Positions 1-5,510 of a stretch of 10,442 bases of DNA are shown in pieces. Position 1 is the stretch's first letter; each line of letters opens with the position of its first letter. Below the pieces are notes generated by a model. It was not told the DNA's origin. It searched no databases and saw only the letters and a list, made by a program, of their open reading frames with translations. Position numbers and translations under genes: made by a program. Source of the DNA: Alphaproteobacteria bacterium (GTDB lineage: Bacteria > Pseudomonadota > Alphaproteobacteria > Paracaedibacterales > CAITNM01); contig CANMNU010000041.1 of assembly GCA_947499175.1 (NCBI GenBank), positions 1 through 10,442 on the forward strand, read 5' to 3'.

Positions 1-568
1 AATCGGCTTTAGATTCTATAATTTGCCCTGCAATTTCACGTTGGCATCCCATGGCATCAATTGTCACAATCGCACCACTGATATCCAGTAAATCTAAGAG
101 TTCTGGGATTGCTGTAATCTCGTTCGATTTATCGCTAACCTTAGTTTGAGAAAGAACTAATCTAGCTTCACTAGCAAAGGCGCTCACTGTATATAACGGA
201 CTTTTGTAACCATCAAAACTATGGCGTGAGACTTTGCCATCTATAGAAATTAACCTTTGCACCTCTGTTTTTAAGTTCTCAGCCCAGACCGTAAAACGCT
301 TTTGAAACTCTTGCGGATTTATTCTTCTAAACAACCTTCGTAAGGTATCATCACTGGGGACTCCATTAGCATATGGTAAAAACTTTCGTAAATAACCTAG
401 CTTTTGTTGTCCAAACAGCTCTATGTCTTGCCAACCTTCAGCTCCACAGATTACCGCAGTTAACGTTAATAACAGGATTTCATCTACTCTGTGCAGCTTC
501 TTTCTATCAATTCTTGGGTCTGGAAGGTCTTGGAAATAATCTAAAAATCCTTTATGCGCTTCTTGCAT
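1..568 (-). CDS. ISAs1-family transposase, N-terminal 189 residues (3' end outside window)
   Basis: This minus-strand reading frame starts with ATG at 568 (MQEAHKGFLDYFQDLPDP) and stays open to the window edge; it is absent from simple ORF lists because no stop falls inside the window. Family features: the start region LPDPRIDR, then a CGAEGWQDIE block (residues 41-50), then LPYANGVPSDDTLRRLF (residues 64-80), typical of ISAs1 transposases. The first catalytic Asp is in IDGK (D110) and the second in TIDAMGCQ (D171); the C-terminal Glu lies beyond the window. Full-length family members are about 370 residues, so about half is visible. No frameshift or stop is seen in this part, so the copy may be intact. 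An in-frame TAG lies 12 codons upstream of the ATG. Confidence 0.9.
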   Translation of the reverse strand, partial: MQEAHKGFLDYFQDLPDPRIDRKKLHRVDEILLLTLTAVICGAEGWQDIELFGQQKLGYLRKFLPYANGVPSDDTLRRLFRRINPQEFQKRFTVWAENLKTEVQRLISIDGKVSRHSFDGYKSPLYTVSAFASEARLVLSQTKVSDKSNEITAIPELLDLLDISGAIVTIDAMGCQREIAGQIIESKAD

Positions 569-666
569 TCGGTATTGCTTCTGTTTAAGAGTTAATACCT
601 GTTTCTATAACATTTTAGTCAAATTTTACAGTAGGGTCGTTGGCTTAATTCTTGGTTACATGTTTG

Positions 667-695
667 CCAATAGACTTTTTAATGAGGTGGCCCTG
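667..695. repeat. Terminal inverted repeat region of the ISAs1-family element
   Basis: This is the outer end of the IS, ending in CCCTG at 695 and reading CAGGGCCACCTC inward on the minus strand. The boundary was inferred from the family's CAGGGC terminal motif. The exact repeat length is unknown because the partner end is outside the window. Confidence 0.65.
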
Positions 696-714
696 ACAAT
701 TTTTTAAGTTTTTA

Positions 715-744
715 TTGACAAGGGTGTTGAATCCAGGCTAAAAA
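715..744 (+). promoter_or_regulatory. Probable sigma70-type promoter of rpsD
   Basis: A perfect TTGACA (715-720) is followed after 18 bp by TAAAAA (739-744), giving a start about 35 nt before the rpsD ATG. It begins 20 bp beyond the ISAs1 end, so the insertion spared it. An A/T-only hairpin follows at about 746-759 (ATTAC, loop TTTTA, GTAAT) and runs into six T residues. It might be a weak attenuator or a leader fold, but its base pairing is poor. A TATAAT at 766-771 is too close to the ATG to be a useful -10. Confidence 0.55.
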
Positions 745-785
745 ATATTACTTTTAGTAATTTTTTATAATAGGACTTAGCATCG

Positions 786-1400
786 ATGACTAAACGCGTT
801 TCCGCTAAACACAAGATTGATCGCCGTTTGGGCGTAAACCTTTGGGGTAGAGCAAAAAGCCCATTCAATACACGTAACTATGGTCCTGGACAGCACGGTC
901 AGCAGCGCAGTAAGCCTTCAGACTATGGTGTTCAGTTGCGTGCTAAGCAAAAACTAAAGGGTTACTATGGTAATATTAGTGAACGTCAGTTCCGTCGTTT
1001 CTATCAAGAAGCAATTCGTCGCCGTGGTGATACCTCGGAGAATTTAATCGAGTTACTAGAGCGTCGTTTGGATGCAGTTGTATACAGAATGAAATTCGTT
1101 GCTACAGTTTTTGCTGCACGACAAATTGTTAACCACGGGCATATAACTGTTAATGGTAAACGGGTAAACATTCCTTCATATCTTGTAAAAGATGGTGATG
1201 AAATTTCAATCATGCCTAGCATGAAAGAAAATGTGAATGTTTTAATGGCGGCAGAGCTGGCTGAACGCGACATTCCTGAGTATTTAGACGTTGACCAAAA
1301 AGCACAAAAAGGTAAGTACATTCGTGGTCCTAAGCTTGCTGATGTTCCTTATCCTGTGCAAATGGAGCCACACTTAGTGATAGAATTCTACTCACGTTAG
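786..1400 (+). CDS. rpsD: 30S ribosomal protein S4
   Basis: S4 is a primary 16S rRNA-binding protein that nucleates assembly of the small-subunit body. The 204-residue product has the expected length and begins MTKRVSAKHKIDRRLGVNLWGR, a form typical of alphaproteobacteria. The N-terminal region has no zinc-binding cysteines, and NYGPGQHGQ follows at residues 31-39. The S4 RNA-binding domain spans about residues 93-155 (RRLDAVVYRMKF through VNGKRVNIPSYLV and DGDEISI). The C-terminus ends HLVIEFYSR as expected. The start is supported by the family alignment and a weak AGGA (772-775), 10 bases upstream. It is monocistronic, with its own promoter and terminator. Nothing is broken or missing. Confidence 0.98.
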   Translation: MTKRVSAKHKIDRRLGVNLWGRAKSPFNTRNYGPGQHGQQRSKPSDYGVQLRAKQKLKGYYGNISERQFRRFYQEAIRRRGDTSENLIELLERRLDAVVYRMKFVATVFAARQIVNHGHITVNGKRVNIPSYLVKDGDEISIMPSMKENVNVLMAAELAERDIPEYLDVDQKAQKGKYIRGPKLADVPYPVQMEPHLVIEFYSR

Positions 1401-1430
1401 TATTTATTTTGTTTGTAGTCTTAAATAATG

Positions 1431-1452
1431 AGGGGCGAAAGCCCCTTTTTTT
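1431..1452 (+). terminator. Intrinsic terminator of rpsD
   Basis: A GGGGC stem (1432-1436), GAAA tetraloop (1437-1440) and GCCCC (1441-1445) are followed by seven T residues (1446-1452). A GNRA loop on a GC stem with a T tract is a textbook Rho-independent terminator. It lies 30 bp after the rpsD stop and separates it from map. Confidence 0.93.
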
Positions 1453-1492
1453 GTAGTGGTAGATTTGTAAAACTGTATTTATAGGGAATTTT

Positions 1493-2311
1493 ATGATTAA
1501 TCCAAGTCATCATGTCCACGGTGAGCATTGTCAGCATGACCATAATCATGAAGAAGATGAGCACAATATTACCATTCATAACGAGGCTGATTTTTCAAGT
1601 ATGCGTAAGGCTGGAAAGCTTGCCTCTCAAACTCTAGATTATATTACACCTTTTGTGAAAGCTGGCATTTCAACTCTAGAGCTTGACACGTTATGTCATA
1701 ATTTTATTATTAGTGCTGGTGCTGTTCCGGCTCCTCTTGGGTATCGTGGTTATCCTAAGTCAATTTGTACTTCAGTTAATCATGTAGTTTGCCATGGCAT
1801 TCCTGGTCCTAAAAAACTCCAAGAAGGTGATATTATCAATATAGACGTTACTGTCATTGTTGATGGTTGGCATGGCGATACCAGCAGAATGTTTGGCGTT
1901 GGCAAAGTTGGCGTGCGAGGTCGCAAGCTTATTGATGTAACTTATGAAGCTATGATGCGCGGCATAGAAGTAGTAAGACCTGGAGCTACCCTTGGTGATA
2001 TTGGAAATGCTATTCAAAAATATGCTGAGGCTAATAATTTTTCTGTAGTGCGTGATTTTTGTGGGCATGGTATTGGCCGTGTTTTTCATGTCGCTCCAAG
2101 TGTTGTTCATTACGGAAAATCTGGACATGGGCTAGAGCTCAAAAAAGGTATGTTTTTTACAATTGAGCCGATGATCAATGCTGGCAAATATGGAGTTAAA
2201 ATTCTAGAAGACGGATGGACAGCAGTTACTCGTGATATGTCTCTTTCTGCTCAATGGGAACATAGTATCGGTGTGACTGATACTGGGTATGAAATTTTTA
2301 CAATGAGCTAA
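1493..2311 (+). CDS. map: Type I methionine aminopeptidase with His-rich N-terminal extension
   Basis: It removes the initiator Met from nascent proteins when the second residue is small. The 272-residue product contains the full pita-bread fold. All five dimetal ligands can be assigned by family pattern: D118 (INIDVT), D129 (HGDTSRMF), H192 (GHGIGR), E225 (FTIEP) and E256 (QWEHS); the substrate-contacting H101 is in VCHGIP. The catalytic core begins near residue 33 (DFSSMRKAGKLASQ). Before it lies an acidic, His-rich tail with eight His among residues 6-24 (HHVHGEHCQHDHNHEEDEH), which E. coli Map lacks. The long start is favoured because AGGGA (1483-1487) sits 5 bases upstream of this ATG. 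A strong terminator upstream implies its own promoter; TTGTAG (1451-1456) with TATTTA (1476-1481) is only a weak candidate. Confidence 0.96.
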   Translation: MINPSHHVHGEHCQHDHNHEEDEHNITIHNEADFSSMRKAGKLASQTLDYITPFVKAGISTLELDTLCHNFIISAGAVPAPLGYRGYPKSICTSVNHVVCHGIPGPKKLQEGDIINIDVTVIVDGWHGDTSRMFGVGKVGVRGRKLIDVTYEAMMRGIEVVRPGATLGDIGNAIQKYAEANNFSVVRDFCGHGIGRVFHVAPSVVHYGKSGHGLELKKGMFFTIEPMINAGKYGVKILEDGWTAVTRDMSLSAQWEHSIGVTDTGYEIFTMS

Positions 2312-2350
2312 GTAGCCATATCAATTATAATCATACTTCAAAGCAGGTTA

Positions 2351-2380
2351 GCTCATTTTTTCTATCTTGCTGAAATGGGC
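2351..2380 (+). terminator. Weak hairpin downstream of map
   Basis: GCTCATTT (2351-2358) pairs with AAATGGGC (2373-2380), including one G-T pair, across a 14-nt loop. It is 40 bp after the map stop but has no T tract on the plus strand, so it is at best a weak terminator. Nothing else is visible in the 137 bp between map and the next IS, apart from the possible far end of the gene remnant on the other side of that IS. Confidence 0.25.
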
Positions 2381-2439
2381 CCTAAATAAAAACTCTCTTT
2401 GCCCACACAAATTGCGAAAAAAACTTGTAGTTGAAGACA

Positions 2440-2448
2440 GAGCCGATA
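2440..2448. repeat. Target-site duplication, left copy
   Basis: GAGCCGATA directly precedes the left inverted repeat and is repeated exactly at 3864-3872 after the right inverted repeat, defining a 9-bp duplication. Confidence 0.88.
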
Positions 2449-2471
2449 GGGTGGGATTAAAAGTGAGACTC
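2449..2471. repeat. Left terminal inverted repeat of the ISKra4-like element
   Basis: It starts GGGTGG, followed by the 17-bp core GATTAAAAGTGAGACTC, which is the exact reverse complement of 3841-3857. Confidence 0.9.
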
Positions 2472-2478
2472 AAGTGAT

Positions 2479-3771
2479 TTAAGCTACTTTTTGTGTCAGC
2501 CAATATTTCTCCCAATTTCGATTAGCTTTATTGATACGTAACGCCAACATATCCGCTGCATTCACCTCTTTCCACCAAGCTCCAGATAGCTTAAGCCGAC
2601 TTTGTATCACGTAACGGTGAGCACTTTCCGCCTCTCCTGAACCTATTGGCAACCCATCCTTAATTGTCCTTTGATAGTCCAATTGATTGCGCCTATTTGC
2701 TAAATACCGGTAGCATCGCTGTCCTCAACACTCTCACACTCAATATGCTGTTTGAGTGATTGTAATACATTCTCCAAAAACCCTGATTTCAAGTCAGTTT
2801 TTCGCTTTTCTACCCATTCCTTTCCACCACATTTAGAGGCAGCTGCGCATAAATATTCACAGACATGGTAAAAATCAACCAAATAGGTCGCTTGGGTGCC
2901 AAACTGTTCTTCCACCTGATTCGCAATCCACGGTGCACCATCACCTACACAATGAATTCTGGTTTTTTCATTGCACCCAACTTTATTAACGCAACTCTTA
3001 AGTTGCCTGCCAACCTTATCTACAGAATCTAATGTAGCTGCAAAAACAGGCGTGACCGAACTTACTGCGCGTGCCAAGCTTAATCTGGTTTCTCTCCAGA
3101 AATGGGTTTTATGTTTTCTGGCATCAAACTTTTCTACTCCATCAGGTTTTGGAGAGCACTTTACAATCAGAATCATACTACCATCAGTCTCTGCCAAGAT
3201 AATGGCTTGGGGATTGGCGCAGATGTGAACGTCATCCTGCTGTTCTTGTTCATAAATGTTATGAGCATGATGTTAAGTTATAATCCGAGAGCTACTCGTT
3301 GGCACCTCAATTCCATAGTGTTCTTTTAATTTAAACTCAACCTTACCAAAGGCATTGTCACTACCAAAATCGGTGATAGCTCTTGATAGGGCTCGAGAAT
3401 AACCTCGACAACTTACCCCTGATGATGAGGAGAAAGCTCGGATATTTTTCTTAAGTCTCTTTTGATAAAAAACTTGCTCTATTACTGCGATTGCACCGTA
3501 TGTACTATGCCAGAACAATTTTTTTAGACTTCTTATTAACTGCAACTCCACTGTTTAAAAGGGTTGCTTCGGCTTTTTTATTCTCTGTTTTAGCCCATTC
3601 CGACAGCAATTCATTGCCAAACTCCCGCAGTTCTTTGATTACGCAATCTTGCGCGTCATCAGCTAGCGTCGTGTGGCCATCTTTGTTGTCTATTATCTCT
3701 AAAATGTGCCCAACTCGATTCAGTAAGGCTGGGTGCTTTAAGAGGGTTGCTAGTATTTGGTCGGGTGACAT
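2479..3771 (-). pseudogene. ISKra4-family transposase, disrupted
   Basis: A DDE transposase of about 430 codons, read from ATG at 3771 (MSPDQILATLLKHP). It is split into four pieces. The first frame runs to an A7 run (3519-3525, minus strand), where removing one A joins KKSKK to LFWHSTYGAIAVIE in the next frame. That frame meets an in-frame TAA (3273-3275), where I would expect a Glu or Gln codon between SSRIIT and HHAHN. It then continues through TDGSMI, GDGAPWI and YLVDFYHVCEYL until a second frameshift near 2713-2716. The last frame reads YRYLANRRNQLDY, then LPIGSGEAESAHRYVIQ and LKLSGAWWK, ending at 2479. Motif order and the PIGSGE...GAWW block match ISKra4 transposases. The A7 shift could be tolerated by slippage, but the stop and second shift cannot be. 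Confidence 0.9.
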
Positions 3772-3840
3772 GGGGCCTGGTGGATGATACGTTTATTATT
3801 GCTATAATTAGTATTATATTTTACTAAAATTTTCTAGAGC

Positions 3841-3863
3841 GAGTCTCACTTTTAATCGCAACC
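3841..3863. repeat. Right terminal inverted repeat of the ISKra4-like element
   Basis: The core GAGTCTCACTTTTAATC (3841-3857) plus GCAACC pairs with the left end with two mismatches in the outermost six bases. Confidence 0.9.
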
Positions 3864-3872
3864 GAGCCGATA
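3864..3872. repeat. Target-site duplication, right copy
   Basis: GAGCCGATA, identical to 2440-2448. Confidence 0.88.
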
Positions 3873-4023
3873 TCGTTGGTTTGACAAGATAATGGATTGT
3901 TGTATACCTAACTTTTTAGGGTGTTTATTAGCTTCTATTGGATCTTGAGCATCAGACGCATTGACAAATCCTAAACTTAAGATTATGAAGGCAAAGACTG
4001 TTTTTTTGCATCATTTTTAACAT
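3873..4023 (-). pseudogene. Remnant of a small secreted-protein gene, frameshifted and cut by the ISKra4-like element
   Basis: On the minus strand ATG at 4023 opens MLKMMQK, then an A7 run (4001-4007). As written, the frame ends after 23 codons. Dropping one A gives TVFAFIILSLGFVNASDAQ, a convincing signal peptide with likely cleavage after VNA, followed by a charged stretch (DPIEANKHPKKLG). This frame then runs straight into the IS target site. If the IS and one target copy are removed, the frame continues for about 25 codons and stops near 2363-2365. There is no clear ribosome binding site. I do not recognise the mature part, which may itself be decayed. The signal peptide is the only solid evidence; all the rest is inference. 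Confidence 0.4.
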
Positions 4024-4121
4024 ATAATCTCGTGTACAATTTTTATTGCGTAGGTATAGGATAGAAAATGGAAGATTTTAAGTCCAGAGTTTCCTTACCA
4101 TGCCTTTCACACATAAGGAGT

Positions 4122-4151
4122 GTAGTGGGCTTTTCTTACGAAAAAGCCTAC
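4122..4151. terminator. Hairpin at the 3' end of the desaturase pseudogene
   Basis: GGCTTTT (4128-4134) pairs perfectly with AAAAGCC (4142-4148) across a 7-nt loop, with an outer GTA/TAC pair beyond a bulge. It lies about 35 bp past the stop of the minus-strand gene and is probably its terminator. The T run is inside the stem rather than after it, so efficiency is uncertain. Confidence 0.45.
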
Positions 4152-4183
4152 CAGAAACCAAGTCTTGACAAAGCACTTCAGCA

Positions 4184-5055
4184 TTATTTGCCCAAAAACC
4201 TTTTCCATAAATTTACAGCCCCTTTTGCTGTTGAGTAAATACACTGAGCCATTGGCTCCATATGACCAGCAAGAATACAGAAATTTTTATCATAAGGTGG
4301 CTTATGATGTTTGTTATGATGATTAGTGCTTAGCAAAATTCCATTATTTTGTAAAAATGCAATAACCTTATTACCTTTAAATTTTCCATGGGCACATGCA
4401 TGTGCTAGCTGGCTAAGCATATTCCACCCCATTGTAGTGGTCAATAAGTAGGCAGTTAGATCATAACCATAGCAACTCATAACCCACGAACTTGCAAATG
4501 TAGCTAGTCCTGCTGTATACAATTCTATACCCACGAACTTGCAAATGTAGCTAGTCCTGCTGTATACAATTCTATATTCTGAAACCAAAAGCTATCTATT
4601 TTCATTCTCCAAGGCTCAAGATGGTGATCTTGAAAACATTTTGAAATTGATCTTAAGGTCTTTGGTCCAAAATTCACATCTAAATTATCTAGAGTCATAT
4701 GGAAAGCTCCGCTTATCAAATCTGCTGTTAAATATCCACCCAAGAAACCAGCGGCAAATTCAACTGGAGTTAAAGAATAAAACGCGTTTACAAGATTGAA
4801 AGCCAGCAAACTGCAAGCTGCTGTTGTAACAATCACTTGATCTTCTTTTTCTGTCCTTCCGATAATTAGATAGGGGCAATCTCTGCCAATTATCTTGTTT
4901 TCTGTAGTGGATATTTCATTACTTCCTGATTTTTTTAAAGTAATGGAGTTACGATCTGCATTTGTATCTAGCATTACCTCTTCATTAGATGAAGAAAAGA
5001 TGGTTGCGCATGAAGCTATGGCCATAAATGCACAAATTTTTTTTAAAGTTAACAT
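4184..5055 (-). pseudogene. Kua/TMEM189-FAD4 family membrane lipid desaturase, frameshifted by a 47-bp tandem duplication
   Basis: Family members are diiron membrane enzymes that desaturate lipid chains: PEDS1/CarF makes the plasmalogen vinyl ether, plant FAD4 acts on phosphatidylglycerol acyl chains. Ignoring one repeat copy, the protein is 274 residues starting MLTLKKICAF. The ATG at 5055 has AAGGA (5062-5066) upstream; an earlier in-frame ATG at 5082 lacks support. Residues 1-23 resemble a signal peptide. Family motifs in order: ADLISGAFH (111-119), LDN (122-124), FQDHHLEPW (141-149), AHACAH (202-207), LQNNGILLSTNHHNKHHKPP (219-238), FCILAG (243-248). Membrane segments lie near 75-118 and 162-205. 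As sequenced, the duplication puts a TAG after ASSWV (residue 176), removing the C-terminal His boxes. PEDS1/CarF and FAD4 specificity cannot be separated by eye; FQxHH.xPW looks FAD4-like. Confidence 0.85.
4483..4576. repeat. Perfect 47-bp tandem duplication inside the desaturase gene
   Basis: Bases 4483-4529 and 4530-4576 are identical, each beginning CCCACGAACTTGCAAATG and ending ACAATTCTATA. One unit encodes residues IELYTAGLATFASSWV on the minus strand. Because 47 is not a multiple of three, the extra copy shifts the frame; both downstream and upstream frames otherwise match one continuous family protein. No divergence between the copies means the event is recent, or is an assembly artefact. 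Confidence 0.97.
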
Positions 5056-5119
5056 GTTGTTTCCTTTCTTTTTTCTATTCATTTGTAATAATTAAATAAT
5101 AACTATTAAAACTTAATAA

Positions 5120-5147
5120 TTAATAAAAAAGTTTAAATAATTAACAA
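5120..5147 (-). promoter_or_regulatory. Possible promoter of the desaturase gene
   Basis: On the minus strand TTGTTA (5142-5147) and TATTAA (5120-5125) are 16 bp apart, about 65-70 bp upstream of the chosen ATG. The surrounding sequence is nearly all A/T, so chance matches are likely. Confidence 0.3.
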
Positions 5148-5337
5148 AAAGTCCGATAGACTTTTGCTGTATCTGCTTTGTGCGGCAGACTATAAAATTT
5201 ATGAAGTTTTGTGTTTTTCTAGATGTGGAACCTGAAAAAATCAATATTTTTGAGAATTTCTATCACGATTAATGATGAATAACGTAAAATCTTGTTTGGA
5301 ATGGTGTTTTTAAATATCGCAAAATTAAAGCTAAATA

Positions 5338-5366
5338 TTGACGGAAGAAAAATTTTTTAGTATTCT
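5338..5366 (+). promoter_or_regulatory. Probable sigma70-type promoter of tlc
   Basis: TTGACG (5338-5343) and TATTCT (5361-5366) are separated by exactly 17 bp. Transcription from here would begin near 5373 and give a leader of about 138 nt before the tlc ATG. Confidence 0.55.
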
Positions 5367-5385
5367 TATTTGTCAACCAGAAACT

Positions 5386-5410
5386 GTTTTAAATGCTTAT
5401 CATTTAAAAC
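5386..5410 (+). promoter_or_regulatory. Leader hairpin 1 upstream of tlc
   Basis: A perfect 10-bp inverted repeat: GTTTTAAATG (5386-5395), loop CTTAT, CATTTAAAAC (5401-5410). No T tract follows. It could be an RNA fold in the leader or a dimeric operator; the sequence alone does not decide. Confidence 0.5.
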
Positions 5411-5433
5411 AAATGGCACGACTGTAGCTTATA

Positions 5434-5458
5434 GGGTTTAGTCAAAGTGATTAAACCC
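5434..5458 (+). promoter_or_regulatory. Leader hairpin 2 upstream of tlc
   Basis: GGGTTTAGTC (5434-5443) pairs with GATTAAACCC (5449-5458) across the loop AAAGT, with nine Watson-Crick pairs and one G-U. Its three terminal GC pairs make it the most stable fold in the leader. AAGGGG follows immediately. Confidence 0.5.
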
Positions 5459-5467
5459 AAGGGGTGT

Positions 5468-5487
5468 ACGGTTGCTTTTGCCGTTTT
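5468..5487 (+). terminator. Leader hairpin 3, attenuator-like, upstream of tlc
   Basis: ACGG (5468-5471) pairs with CCGT (5481-5484) over a 9-nt loop and is followed by TTT then AAC. The stem is short, so it is only a weak terminator candidate, 24 bp before the tlc ATG. Confidence 0.3.
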
Positions 5488-5510
5488 AACAAATTTTAAG
5501 GTAAAGAGAA

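Larger units (their letters stand above)
1..695 (-). mobile_element. ISAs1-family insertion sequence, partial at window edge
   Basis: The element carries a minus-strand transposase of ISAs1 type and ends at 695. Read from its outer end (reverse complement), the terminus begins CAGGGCCACCTCATTAAAA, which fits the CAGGGC-type ends I associate with this family. The other end is outside the window, so neither the inverted-repeat partner nor the target duplication can be checked. ISAs1 elements usually duplicate 8-10 bp, so the bases from 696 (ACAATTTTTT) should recur at the far end. The boundary lies just upstream of the rpsD promoter, which appears intact. Confidence 0.85.
2449..3863 (-). mobile_element. 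ISKra4-like insertion sequence, 1415 bp, decaying copy
   Basis: The borders are set by 23-bp imperfect terminal inverted repeats (21 of 23 match, including a perfect 17-bp core) and a perfect 9-bp direct repeat outside them. The single gene, on the minus strand, is an ISKra4-type transposase with several disruptions. The perfect target duplication and well-matched ends say the insertion is not very old, whereas the coding disruptions say it can no longer make transposase in a simple way. It may still be mobilised in trans. It landed in what looks like the remnant of a secreted-protein gene. Confidence 0.9.
5056..5510. other. Divergent intergenic region between the desaturase and tlc
   Basis: The 455 bp contain no credible gene. 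From left to right: an A/T-only tract (about 5083-5150); an inverted repeat AAAAGTC (5147-5153) / GACTTTT (5159-5165); a TCTGC (5172-5176) / GCAGA (5185-5189) hairpin; the tlc promoter (5338-5366); and three hairpins in the tlc leader. Short open frames here lack ribosome binding sites. Confidence 0.7.

Noticed and set aside
2370..2448. Plus-strand frame that, after removal of the IS, reads KKLVVEDRADIVGLTR and stops
   Set aside because: Open only for about 36 codons after an upstream TAG, with no start codon or family match; it conflicts with the signal-peptide frame on the opposite strand.
2971..3329. Plus-strand open frames across the ISKra4-like element
   Set aside because: They are antisense to conserved transposase motifs and have no recognisable protein features.
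4068..4241. Plus-strand 57-codon frame starting MEDFKSRVSLPCL with AGGAT upstream
   Set aside because: It overlaps the 3' end of the desaturase on the other strand and runs through its terminator-like hairpin; the C-terminal part mirrors the antisense of a conserved coding region. No family recognised, so a chance frame is more likely.
5147..5165. AAAAGTC/GACTTTT inverted repeat as a terminator
   Set aside because: There is no gene ending into it on either strand; on the minus strand it is upstream of the desaturase, so it may be part of the promoter region, but AT-rich sequence makes such repeats likely by chance.
5201..5272. Plus-strand 23-codon frame (MKFCVFLDVEPEK) after a TATAAAAT sequence, as a possible leader peptide for tlc
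   Set aside because: It lacks a ribosome binding site and lies upstream of the best tlc promoter, so it would not be in the tlc transcript.
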